Made by a program: the position numbers and the translations under genes. Of a stretch of 64,000 nucleotides of DNA, positions 1-6,707 are shown one piece after another. The stretch comes from Leifsonia poae (lineage in GTDB: Bacteria; Actinomycetota; Actinomycetes; Actinomycetales; Microbacteriaceae), in NCBI RefSeq assembly GCF_020009625.1, contig NZ_JAIHLP010000002.1, forward strand, positions 1,550,001 through 1,614,000. The letters are read 5' to 3'. The notes beneath the pieces are model-generated. The model made no database searches. It was not told the DNA's origin and was given only the letters and a program-made list of their open reading frames with translations. Every line of letters starts with the position of its first letter. Position 1 is the stretch's first letter.

Positions 1-38
1 ACAATGCGATCCTCGAGCGGCTTGATGGAGACCGACAC
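1..38 (-). CDS. groES: GroES co-chaperonin, 5' end only
   Basis: Read on the minus strand, a GTG at 38-36 opens a frame giving (M)SVSIKPLEDRIV up to the left edge, which is the conserved N-terminus of actinobacterial GroES. An AAGAGG ribosome-binding site lies a few bases upstream. GroES is the heptameric lid of the GroEL folding chamber in the cytoplasm. The identification rests on only about 12 codons, but the match and the CIRCE element 45 bases upstream support each other. The rest of the gene, and probably groEL, lie beyond the window. Confidence 0.9.
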   Translation of the reverse strand, partial: MSVSIKPLEDRI

Positions 39-82
39 GGTTGACCTCTTTCTTACTAACACTGACTAGACGAAGACTGGAG

Positions 83-109
83 TTAGCACACTCGCACTGA
101 GAGTGCTAA
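83..109. promoter_or_regulatory. CIRCE operator (HrcA binding site)
   Basis: TTAGCACAC - 9 nt - GAGTGCTAA matches the CIRCE consensus TTAGCACTC-N9-GAGTGCTAA with one mismatch, in the left arm. CIRCE is the operator of the heat-shock repressor HrcA. It sits between the likely promoter and the start of groES, so HrcA should repress groES here and release it on heat shock. Confidence 0.93.
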
Positions 110-113
110 GTCG

Positions 114-143
114 AGTTTAGAGGGTTCATTAGCAGTCACGCAA
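114..143 (-). promoter_or_regulatory. candidate groES promoter
   Basis: On the minus strand TTGCGT (143-138) and TAAACT (119-114) are 18 nt apart, immediately upstream of the CIRCE element. Transcription would start at or inside the operator, the usual arrangement for HrcA repression. The hexamers are only moderate matches, so this is a prediction. Confidence 0.45.
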
Positions 144-160
144 CGTGAGTGCCAAGAGGG

Positions 161-172
161 TAGCGTGAAGGC
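161..172 (+). promoter_or_regulatory. -10 box of a likely leaderless promoter
   Basis: TAGCGT at 161-166 is followed by GAAGGC and then the ATG at 173. A -10 hexamer six bases before the start codon puts the transcription start at or next to the ATG. GAAGG could also act as a weak Shine-Dalgarno site if transcription starts further upstream. The same TAGCGT-GAAGGC string precedes the sensor kinase at 12665. Confidence 0.5.
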
Positions 173-1366
173 ATGGAACGCTCGGAGCTGCTCGAGGTGC
201 TGTCCGCCGACGGCCTGCGGTTGCTCGACGCCCTGCCGCCCTACCGTTCGGCCGACGATGTGCTCAGAACAGTGAGCGATCTGCGCAAGGCCGGGCACTC
301 CCCAGCCCTGGTCGCCGCCGTTCTCACACAGGCGAAACTCCGGGCGAAGGCGCAGTCGAAGTTCGGGCCGTTCGCCGATCGCATGCTGTTCACCGAGGCG
401 GGACTGGAGCAGGCGACCCGCCTCGCCGTCGCCGCCCGGCACGCCGGCCGGTTCGCATCGGCCGGGTTCGGCCGCATCGCCGACCTCGGCTGCGGCATCG
501 GCGGCGATGCGATGGCCGTGGCAGCTCTCGATCTGGAGGTCACCGCCGTGGAGGCGGACGAGGTGACGGCCGCGATCGCCAGCTACAACCTCGCGCCGTT
601 CTCGAACGCCACCGTGCTGCACGATCGGGCCGAGAACATCGACCTGCGCGGTATCGACGGCGTTTTCCTCGACCCGGCCCGCCGCACGGCCGGCCACGGC
701 CAGACCTCGCGCATCAGCGACCCCGACGACTATTCGCCGTCTCTCGGCTTCGCCTTCGAAATCGCCACGGGGCGATCGGTGGGGGTGAAGCTCGGCCCGG
801 GTCTCGATCGCGACCTCATCCCGTCGTCCGCAGAAGCGCAATGGGTTTCCGTTGACGGGCAGCTGGTGGAGATGGGCCTGTGGTTCGGCGCGCTCGCCCG
901 CCCGGGCATCCGACGCGCCGCCCTGCTGGTCACCTCGGACGACGCCCACGAGTTGACGGCCTCCCAGGACAGCGAAGACGCCGACACCGGACCGCTCGGC
1001 GAATACCTCTACGAACCCGACGGCGCCGTCATCCGCGCGCGCCTGATCGGCGATCTCGCCCGCGCGCTCGACGCCCGGATGCTGAGCGACGGCATCGCCT
1101 ACCTCACCGGCGACACGGCGGTCAGCACCCCGTTCGCCGTCGGCTTCCGCGTGCTCGAGACGCTCCCGTTCCAGGAGCGAGACCTCAAGCGGGCCCTCCG
1201 CGAGCGCGGCATCGGCACGCTCGAGATCAAGAAGCGGGGGGTGGATGTCGACCCGGCCGCGTTGCGCAAGCGCCTATCGCTGAGCGGCACGGCCTCTGCC
1301 ACGATCGTGCTCACCCGCGTCGGCGGCAAACACACGGCGCTCCTCGTCGAGCGCCTCGCCCGCTGA
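173..1366 (+). CDS. class I SAM-dependent methyltransferase with THUMP-like C-terminal domain
   Basis: A 397-residue cytoplasmic protein. Residues 104-112 read DLGCGIGGD, the glycine-rich SAM-binding motif I of Rossmann-fold methyltransferases, followed by an acidic stretch (VEADE, 126-130) that would bind the SAM ribose. FLDPAR at about 165-170 resembles the motif IV region of RNA methyltransferases. The last 80 or so residues look like the THUMP-like domain found in this actinobacterial family, which suggests an RNA substrate, but the target is unknown. It diverges from groES and shares its intergenic region with the CIRCE element. It is a single gene, convergent with the next. Confidence 0.8.
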   Translation: MERSELLEVLSADGLRLLDALPPYRSADDVLRTVSDLRKAGHSPALVAAVLTQAKLRAKAQSKFGPFADRMLFTEAGLEQATRLAVAARHAGRFASAGFGRIADLGCGIGGDAMAVAALDLEVTAVEADEVTAAIASYNLAPFSNATVLHDRAENIDLRGIDGVFLDPARRTAGHGQTSRISDPDDYSPSLGFAFEIATGRSVGVKLGPGLDRDLIPSSAEAQWVSVDGQLVEMGLWFGALARPGIRRAALLVTSDDAHELTASQDSEDADTGPLGEYLYEPDGAVIRARLIGDLARALDARMLSDGIAYLTGDTAVSTPFAVGFRVLETLPFQERDLKRALRERGIGTLEIKKRGVDVDPAALRKRLSLSGTASATIVLTRVGGKHTALLVERLAR

Positions 1367-1410
1367 CCCACCGACCGTGCGGCACGGACCGCCCCGCAAC
1401 GACGAAGACC

Positions 1411-1438
1411 GGGCCGACGCTCGCGCGTCGCCCGGCCC
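1411..1438. terminator. GC-rich hairpin between convergent genes
   Basis: GGGCCGACGC and GCGTCGCCCGGCCC pair around a TCGC loop with a small bulge. It sits in the 87-bp gap between two convergent genes and is the likely bidirectional terminator. There is no long T run on either side. Confidence 0.45.
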
Positions 1439-1453
1439 TCGTGTGTCGGAAGA

Positions 1454-2128
1454 TCAGTAGTTGTATCCGCTGGACGACAGCGCGAGGATCGCGATGATCA
1501 GCACGGCCCAGATGGCGAGCGAGAAGAAGATGCTCACGAAACCGGTGATGATACCGGTGAGCCAGAAGCCCTTGGCGGCCGGTTCCTTCTTCTTGCCGAT
1601 GAAGCCGAGGATGACCGCGGCGACACCGAACGGGAAGCCGATGCCGTAGACCCAGCCGAGTACGACGCCGATGATGCCGCCGACCATCGACAGGATGCTG
1701 AGGATCGGGGACTTCGCCTGCGGGGCGTAGGGCTGCGCATAGCCGGGGGCGGGCTGACCATAGACCGGGGCGCCGTAGCCGGGCTGCTGGGCGTACGGCT
1801 GCTGCGGCTGGCCGTACGGCTGCTGCGGCTGGCCATAGGGCTGCTGCGGCTGGGCGTACGGCTGCTGCGGCTGGCCATAGGGCTGCTGCGGCTGGCCGTA
1901 TGGCTGCTGCGGCTGCTGCGGCTGCTGGCTGTAGTCAGGCTGCGCAGTCGGTGCGACCGGAGGCGCAGGCGGGGCGACCGGAGGCGCGGGCGGAGCGTCG
2001 GAGACGGGCGCGGCAGGCGGGACCGGCGGAACGGCACCCGTGTTCTGCTCGGCCGCAGGGGCGGGCGGAACTGCGCCAGTCTGAGCGTTGGGATCCACCG
2101 GCTCGGCGGGCACGTTCGGATCGGTCAT
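1454..2128 (-). CDS. DUF4190 membrane protein with Pro/Gln-rich repeat region
   Basis: A 224-residue protein. The start at 2128 is chosen because AGGAGA lies at good spacing and the frame upstream looks non-coding. Residues 1-135 are a proline-rich, low-complexity cytoplasmic region containing PYGQPQQ/PYAQPQQ heptads. The C-terminal 90 residues hold two or three membrane helices (ILSMVGGIIGVVLGWV, FPFGVAAVILGFIG and a last one near the end) typical of DUF4190 proteins, which are common in Actinobacteria and of unknown function. A perfect TTGACA box lies upstream, so it is probably transcribed on its own. Confidence 0.82.
   Translation of the reverse strand: MTDPNVPAEPVDPNAQTGAVPPAPAAEQNTGAVPPVPPAAPVSDAPPAPPVAPPAPPVAPTAQPDYSQQPQQPQQPYGQPQQPYGQPQQPYAQPQQPYGQPQQPYGQPQQPYAQQPGYGAPVYGQPAPGYAQPYAPQAKSPILSILSMVGGIIGVVLGWVYGIGFPFGVAAVILGFIGKKKEPAAKGFWLTGIITGFVSIFFSLAIWAVLIIAILALSSSGYNY
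1795..1920 (-). repeat. 21-bp tandem repeat inside the DUF4190 gene
   Basis: About six in-frame copies of a 21-bp unit (core GGCTGCTGCGGCTGG on the plus strand) encode PYGQPQQ or PYAQPQQ. Copy number is likely to vary between strains by slippage without breaking the frame. Confidence 0.85.
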
Positions 2129-2169
2129 GAGGCCAATCTCCTTTTCTGAGAAACTGCTGTAGCGCTGCA

Positions 2170-2199
2170 ATAGTGGCAGGCGGGTCTCAGAGGTGTCAA
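2170..2199 (-). promoter_or_regulatory. candidate promoter of the DUF4190 gene
   Basis: On the minus strand a perfect TTGACA (2199-2194) is followed after 18 nt by CACTAT (2175-2170), about 40 nt before the start codon. The -10 is weak, but position and spacing fit a housekeeping-sigma promoter. Confidence 0.5.
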
Positions 2200-2283
2200 C
2201 GAAGATGGCCCCCCGGTCGCGCCATCCCTTCAGACTATCCGTCGAGCGGCGTTTCATGCGGTACTTCGCAGAATTCGGCACGA

Positions 2284-2306
2284 CGGTACGAGAGGGCGTC
2301 GTACCG
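2284..2306 (-). terminator. hairpin after tsaD
   Basis: CGGTACGA - 7 nt - TCGTACCG forms an 8-bp perfect stem 5 nt after the tsaD stop codon. It lacks a U-run, so it may protect the 3' end or terminate weakly. It marks the end of the seven-gene operon that begins at glmS. Confidence 0.45.
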
Positions 2307-2311
2307 CTCGC

Positions 2312-3397
2312 TCAGCCCTCGACGTGGATCCGGGTGACCGGCAGTGTCGAGTCCGCCGCGAACCCGAGCGTGCTCGGCGGCCGGCCGGCCATGATCAGCT
2401 GCGCACCGAGAGCCGCGATCATCGCACCGTTGTCGGTGCACAGCGACAGGGCCGGGATTCGCAATGCGACGCCCGCCGCCGCCGCACGTTCCGCCGCGAC
2501 CTCCCGAACCCGCGCATTCGCGACGACCCCGCCGCCGAGCAGCAGCCGGGGGACCCCGTGATCGCGGCAGGCCGCCATGGCCTTCGTGAGGAGCACATCC
2601 ACCACCGCTTCGCGGAAGCTCGCGGCGACGTCGGCGACGGGAACGGGTTCGCCCGCATCCTGCCGCTGCTCCACCCAGCGCGCGACCGCGGTCTTGAGGC
2701 CGGAGAACGAGAAATCGTAGCGATGGGCCTCGAGGTCTTTCGGCTTGGTGAGGCCACGGGGGAACCGGATGGCCTTGGGGTCGCCATCGACCGCCACCCG
2801 GTCGATCTGTGGCCCTCCCGGGTACGGCAGGCCGAGCACTCGCGCCACTTTGTCGAAGGCTTCGCCGGCGGCGTCGTCGATGGTCTCGCCAAGCAGCTCG
2901 ACATCGGAGACGAGGTCGCGCACCAACAGCAGCGAAGTATGTCCGCCGGAAACCAGCAGGGCGATCGTCGGCAGCTCGACCGGATGCCCCGGGCCGCCGG
3001 CCGCATCCATGAGGTCGGCCCCCACATGGCCGACCAAGTGGTTGACGGCGTAGATCGGCTTGCCGAGCGACACGGCGAGAGCCTTCGCCGCACCGACACC
3101 GACCATGAGCGCCCCGGAGAGACCGGGCCCGCAGGTCACGGCGATGGCGTCGATGTCGGCCAGCTCGATCCCGGCGTCCGCGACGGCGGTGCGGAGCGCT
3201 GGGGTCAGCGCCTCGAGGTGGGCGCGCGCCGCCACCTCGGGAACCACGCCGCCGTAGCGCGCGTGCTCATCCATCGACGAGGCGATGGTGTTGGCGAGCA
3301 GGGTCGTGCCGCGCACGATGCCGATCCCGGTCTCGTCGCACGAGGTCTCGATGCCGAGGACGAGCGGGGCGGGATGCGAGGGGTCGATGCGATTCAT
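2312..3397 (-). CDS. tsaD: tRNA N6-adenosine threonylcarbamoyltransferase TsaD
   Basis: A 361-residue member of the Kae1/TsaD family (ASKHA fold). TsaD moves threonylcarbamoyl from threonylcarbamoyl-AMP to A37 of ANN-decoding tRNAs, making t6A, in complex with TsaB and TsaE. The N-terminal [10 protein letters not shown] signature (15-24) and the metal-binding HLVGH motif (H120, H124) are present, as are the C-terminal glycine-rich nucleotide motifs. Its ATG overlaps the rimI stop by 4 nt, implying translational coupling. It is the last gene of the operon, with the other t6A genes tsaB and tsaE just upstream. Confidence 0.97.
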   Translation of the reverse strand: MNRIDPSHPAPLVLGIETSCDETGIGIVRGTTLLANTIASSMDEHARYGGVVPEVAARAHLEALTPALRTAVADAGIELADIDAIAVTCGPGLSGALMVGVGAAKALAVSLGKPIYAVNHLVGHVGADLMDAAGGPGHPVELPTIALLVSGGHTSLLLVRDLVSDVELLGETIDDAAGEAFDKVARVLGLPYPGGPQIDRVAVDGDPKAIRFPRGLTKPKDLEAHRYDFSFSGLKTAVARWVEQRQDAGEPVPVADVAASFREAVVDVLLTKAMAACRDHGVPRLLLGGGVVANARVREVAAERAAAAGVALRIPALSLCTDNGAMIAALGAQLIMAGRPPSTLGFAADSTLPVTRIHVEG

Positions 3398-3897
3398 GCG
3401 GTTGTCGTCTCCGGACGGGGAACGACGAGACGCATCACGATCGCGTCTACGTCGTCGGGCTGGTAGTAGTGCGGGCGCACGCCGATGTCTTCGAAGCCGA
3501 GCTCGCCGTAGAGCGTCTGGGCTCCGGGGTTGTCGGCCCTCACCTCGAGGAACACCTCGCGGGCACCACGCTTGCGGGCCTCGCCGACGAGCGCCAGCAT
3601 CAGTGTGCGTCCGAGGCCGCGCCGGCGGGCGGGCTCGGCGACGGCGATGGTCTGGATGTCGCCCTCGGCCGCGCCGCGCGGCGCGAGTAACCCGGCGTAC
3701 GCGTCGATGCGCTCGGGATGCTCCGGGTCGAACGCGACGAGGTAGTACGTGTGCTCGCTCCGCACCTCGGAACGCATCGACCGCTCCGACCAGGCGTCGG
3801 TCGCGAAGGTCGACCGCTCGATCGCCATGATGGCGTCGACGTCATCGACGGTGGCGCGCCGCAACTGCCAGACAGTGGTGGGCGGTTCCTCTGTCAT
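3394..3897 (-). CDS. rimI: RimI-type ribosomal protein alanine N-acetyltransferase
   Basis: A 167-residue GNAT-fold enzyme. [10 protein letters not shown] at 91-100 is the acetyl-CoA pyrophosphate-binding loop, and the [14 protein letters not shown] segment with the following GF is the RimI C-terminal signature. RimI acetylates the N-terminus of S18 in E. coli, and it is regularly found between tsaB and tsaD in bacteria. Its ATG overlaps the last TGA of a small repeat array, so it is probably translated by re-initiation (see the repeat at 3894). The C-terminus overlaps tsaD by 4 nt. Confidence 0.92.
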   Translation of the reverse strand: MTEEPPTTVWQLRRATVDDVDAIMAIERSTFATDAWSERSMRSEVRSEHTYYLVAFDPEHPERIDAYAGLLAPRGAAEGDIQTIAVAEPARRRGLGRTLMLALVGEARKRGAREVFLEVRADNPGAQTLYGELGFEDIGVRPHYYQPDDVDAIVMRLVVPRPETTTA

Positions 3898-3926
3898 GCG
3901 CCGGCCCGGCTGGCTGACCCGCTCAT
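3894..3926 (-). CDS. possible 10-residue coupling mini-ORF
   Basis: On the minus strand this ATG-to-TGA frame encodes [10 protein letters not shown]. Its ATG overlaps the stop of the preceding mini-ORF and its TGA overlaps the ATG of rimI, both as ATGA. It probably passes ribosomes on to rimI and makes no functional peptide. It arose from tandem duplication. Confidence 0.3.
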   Translation of the reverse strand: MSGSASRAGA

Positions 3927-3988
3927 GCGCCGGCCCGGCTGGCTGACCCGCTCATGCGCCGACCCCGGTCATGCGCTGACCCGCTCAT
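3923..3988 (-). CDS. possible 21-residue coupling mini-ORF
   Basis: It starts at the ATG overlapping the tsaB TGA and stays open for 21 codons through three repeat units. It ends in a TGA that overlaps the next ATG. With the 10-codon frame that follows it forms an unbroken chain of ATGA junctions from tsaB to rimI. No peptide function is claimed. Confidence 0.3.
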   Translation of the reverse strand: MSGSAHDRGRRMSGSASRAGA

Positions 3989-4605
3989 GCGCTGACCCGC
4001 TTGGGGCCGTTCGACAGCGTCACGTCGGGCGAGCGCAGGTAGAGGGGCTCGTCGGCGGCGAACGGACGGCCGTTCGCGAATTGGAGCTCGGCGAGCATCC
4101 CGAGCGCCCCCGCCGAGACCACCGTCGCGTCGAAGCGCGGAAGCGCGGCGTGAGGAATTTCATCCGGTTTGGCGAGCCCGGGACCGTCTTCACGGATCGG
4201 CAGCCCGGCCTCGTCGACACCGACGTAGGCCGACCAGTAGCGCTCGCGGCGTCGCGCATCCGTGACCACGAGCAGCCCGCCGGTGTGACCGGAACGGTAC
4301 CGCTCGAAGGCGACCGCGTCATGGCTGACCGCCGGGACGAGCGGCTTGCCCGCGCCGAAGGCGAACGCCTTGGCCGCGGCGATGCCCACACGCAGGCCGG
4401 TGAACGGCCCGGGACCCATGCCCGCGACGACCCCGGACAGGTCGGCGACCGGAACGCCCGACTCCCGCAGCACGGCCTCGATCAGCTCGCCGATGACCTC
4501 GGCATGACGCATCGTGTCGGACTGTGAGCGCTCGGACAGGATGCCGCCCTCCCGATCGACGACGGCAGCGCTCGTTCCGGCGGAAGTGTCGATCGCGAGA
4601 AGCAT
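3985..4605 (-). CDS. tsaB: t6A biosynthesis scaffold protein TsaB
   Basis: A 206-residue paralogue of TsaD that dimerises with it and lacks its catalytic metal site. It starts MLLAIDTSAGTSAA and carries the GMGPGPFTGLRVG motif diagnostic of TsaB. It supports TsaD in threonylcarbamoylation of A37. Its last codons (KRVSA) lie in the repeat array shared with rimI. A -10-like TAGGCT sits 6 nt before its ATG in the 30-nt gap after tsaE, so the distal half of the operon may also be transcribed from here. Confidence 0.95.
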   Translation of the reverse strand: MLLAIDTSAGTSAAVVDREGGILSERSQSDTMRHAEVIGELIEAVLRESGVPVADLSGVVAGMGPGPFTGLRVGIAAAKAFAFGAGKPLVPAVSHDAVAFERYRSGHTGGLLVVTDARRRERYWSAYVGVDEAGLPIREDGPGLAKPDEIPHAALPRFDATVVSAGALGMLAELQFANGRPFAADEPLYLRSPDVTLSNGPKRVSA

Positions 4606-4617
4606 GATTCCAGCCTA
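4606..4617 (-). promoter_or_regulatory. internal leaderless-type -10 before tsaB
   Basis: On the minus strand TAGGCT (4617-4612) is followed by 6 nt and the tsaB ATG. No good -35 is seen. TAGGCT occurs at the same place before glmM and the GNAT gene at 18577, which argues it is functional. Confidence 0.45.
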
Positions 4618-4634
4618 GGCGCAGCGGCCAACTT

Positions 4635-5204
4635 CTAGCGTTCGCCGGTGCCGATGCCGGACCAGCGCCCTCCGAACCCGGTGATCGCGACCTGACGGGG
4701 TTCGTCGGCGTCGAGGTCGGCATCGTCTTCGATGTCGTCGTCTTCGGCCGGGTCGTCGTCGTCGGGCAGGGCGGGGATCTCGGCGGCTGGGGTCGCTGCC
4801 CCGGTCGGACGGGCGATGTCCACCTCCAGCCACGATTCGGCGATGCCGTCGAGCATCCCGCTGCCCCACTCGACCACCACGATCGAGCGGGCGAAGTCGA
4901 TGTCGAGGTCGTCGAGCTCGAGAGCACTGCCGAGCCGGTATGCGTCGACGTGCACCAGCGGTGCTCGGCCCACCAGGCTGGGATGCGTGCGGGCGAGCAC
5001 GAAGGTGGGGCTCGTCACCGGCCCGCGCACCTGGAGCCCGTCACCGATCCCTCGCGTGAGCGTGGTCTTGCCGGCACCGAGCGGGCCGCTCAAGACCACG
5101 AGATCGCCGGCGCGGAGGATGGCCGCGAGCTCGATGCCGAGCGTGTGCATCTGCGCAGACGTCTCGACCACCCGGGTTACCGGCGGCCACACGAAACCGG
5201 TCAC
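4635..5204 (-). CDS. tsaE: t6A biosynthesis ATPase TsaE
   Basis: A 189-residue P-loop ATPase with Walker A GPLGAGKTT at about 40-48 and the family motifs HVDAYRL and VVEWG. TsaE binds the TsaB-TsaD dimer and resets it for a further round of t6A formation. The GTG at 5204 is chosen because GTGA overlaps the alr stop codon; the frame extends upstream only as an alr overlap. The C-terminal part carries an acidic run (DDDDPAEDDD) that looks like a lineage-specific tail insertion. It belongs to the glmS-to-tsaD operon. Confidence 0.93.
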   Translation of the reverse strand: MTGFVWPPVTRVVETSAQMHTLGIELAAILRAGDLVVLSGPLGAGKTTLTRGIGDGLQVRGPVTSPTFVLARTHPSLVGRAPLVHVDAYRLGSALELDDLDIDFARSIVVVEWGSGMLDGIAESWLEVDIARPTGAATPAAEIPALPDDDDPAEDDDIEDDADLDADEPRQVAITGFGGRWSGIGTGER

Positions 5205-6346
5205 GGTCGCCCCACGTAGGTGCGCCGCACCCGGGAACCGATGCGGGTCACGATCTCGTAGTTGATCGTGCCGGCCGCCTCCGCCCAATCCTCCGCCGAA
5301 GGCACTCCAGTGGTCGGGTCGCCGAAGAGCACGACCTCGTCACCGACCTGCACGGCATGATCGCCGACATCGACGACGAACTGGTCCATCGCCACGCGGC
5401 CCCTGACCGGGAAAGTCCGGCCCCCGATCGCCACCGTCGCACGATTCGACGCGTGGCGCGGGATCCCCTCCGCATAGCCGAGCGGAACCAGCGCGAGCGT
5501 AGTCTCCTGCTTCGTGCGATACGTGTAGTCGTACGAGATGCCGGTGTCGGCCGGCACGCGGCGCACAGCCGCGACGCGACCGCGGAGAGTCATCACCGGT
5601 CTCAGGCCGAGCTCGGCGCTCGTGACCCCCTCGAACGGTGCCAGACCGTAGATTCCGATGCCGAGTCGCACCAGGTTGAACCGGGCATCCGGGATGCGCA
5701 GGGCGGCGGCCGACGCGGCGAGATGCCGCAGCTCGGGCGTGAGCCCGGCCGCCGCGGCGGCGGCGAGACCCCGCGTGAAGACGGCGATGGCGATGGCGTC
5801 GTCCTCCGGCGAGGCATTCGACACATGGCTGAAGATGCCGCGCACGACGATGTCGCCCGCGCGCTCCAGCGCGCGCGCCTTCGCGAACGCCTCCGCCCAT
5901 TCGGGCTCGGAGACGCCGTTGCGGCTGAGGCCCGTCTCCAGCTTCACTTGCACGAAGGCCTGACCGTGCAGGCGGCCCTCCGTCACGAGCCGTCGGCGGG
6001 CGGCGGCCACGGCGTCGAGCTGGGCCGCCGACGAGACGCCGATATCGATGCCGGCCTCGATCGCCGGAAGGAAGTCTGCATCCGGATCGTGCAGCCAGGC
6101 CAGGATCGGCGCGTCGATGCCGGCCTCGCGAAGCTGCACGGCCTCGCCGAGGTCGGCGACTCCCAGCCAGTCCGCTCCCCCGGCCAACGCGGCGCGCGCG
6201 CACTCCACAGCGCCGTGACCGTAGCCGTTCGCCTTGACCACGGCCATCAGGTGCTCCGTGCCGACGACCTCGCGCAGGTGCGCCACATTGGCGGTGAGGG
6301 CGGCCAGATCGATCACGGCCTCACGGAACGCCGGCGGTTCAGCCAC
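5201..6346 (-). CDS. alr: alanine racemase
   Basis: A 381-residue fold-type III PLP enzyme that converts L- to D-alanine for peptidoglycan. AVVKANGYGHG carries the PLP lysine at K38, and the C-terminal domain has the GRVAMDQFVVD segment of the family. The length is normal. It overlaps acpS by 8 nt upstream and tsaE by 4 nt (GTGA) downstream, so it is translated within a tightly packed operon. Cell-wall precursor supply is thereby linked with the t6A genes, a common actinobacterial order. Confidence 0.97.
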   Translation of the reverse strand: MAEPPAFREAVIDLAALTANVAHLREVVGTEHLMAVVKANGYGHGAVECARAALAGGADWLGVADLGEAVQLREAGIDAPILAWLHDPDADFLPAIEAGIDIGVSSAAQLDAVAAARRRLVTEGRLHGQAFVQVKLETGLSRNGVSEPEWAEAFAKARALERAGDIVVRGIFSHVSNASPEDDAIAIAVFTRGLAAAAAAGLTPELRHLAASAAALRIPDARFNLVRLGIGIYGLAPFEGVTSAELGLRPVMTLRGRVAAVRRVPADTGISYDYTYRTKQETTLALVPLGYAEGIPRHASNRATVAIGGRTFPVRGRVAMDQFVVDVGDHAVQVGDEVVLFGDPTTGVPSAEDWAEAAGTINYEIVTRIGSRVRRTYVGRP

Positions 6347-6701
6347 GGTCGGCCCTCTCGGTCACGACGAACGCCATCGCGACGCCCGCATCATGCGTCA
6401 TCGACACGTGGATGTTCGCGATGCCCCGCGCCCGCGCGTCGCGCTCGACGACGTTGTGAAGCACGAAACCGGGGTCGCCCTCGCCGTCGGCGACGATCTC
6501 CATGTCATGCCAGCGAACCCCCTCCGATCCGCCCAGCGCCTTGATCAGCGCCTCCTTCGCCGCGAACCGCGCGGCGAGCGAATGCACCGGCAGGCGGCGC
6601 TCCGCCTCGGTGAACAGCCGCTCCCGCAGGCGTGGGGTGCGTTCGATCGCGCGGGAGAAGCGCGCAAGATCGACAACATCGACCCCGATACCGGCGATCA
6701 T
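6339..6701 (-). CDS. acpS: holo-[acyl-carrier-protein] synthase
   Basis: A 120-residue group I phosphopantetheinyl transferase. It transfers 4'-phosphopantetheine from CoA to apo-ACP, activating fatty-acid synthesis. The Mg-binding GVDVVDL (D8) and FAAKEALIKALG motifs are both present. It lies 6 nt after glmS and overlaps alr by 8 nt. The length matches the family. Confidence 0.96.
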   Translation of the reverse strand: MIAGIGVDVVDLARFSRAIERTPRLRERLFTEAERRLPVHSLAARFAAKEALIKALGGSEGVRWHDMEIVADGEGDPGFVLHNVVERDARARGIANIHVSMTHDAGVAMAFVVTERADRG

Positions 6702-6707
6702 GGGCGC

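Larger units (their letters stand above)
3894..4000. repeat. short tandem array duplicating the tsaB/rimI stop-start junction
   Basis: TCATGCG recurs at 3894, 3923, 3952, 3969 and 3985 on the plus strand, heading two identical 29-bp units and then 17- and 16-bp shorter units. On the coding strand each copy ends in CGCATGA, which is the ATGA overlap of tsaB stop and next start. The array spans the tsaB 3' end and the rimI 5' end. It has no CRISPR-like spacers. Confidence 0.9.

Noticed and set aside
83..949. Long minus-strand frame opposite the methyltransferase gene
   Set aside because: High-GC shadow of the plus-strand gene: low-complexity Arg/Gly/Ala composition, no motif, and it crosses the CIRCE region.
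3894..4000. Possible CRISPR-like array
   Set aside because: The units are 16-29 bp with no unique spacers and lie across the tsaB/rimI junction; this is a simple tandem duplication.
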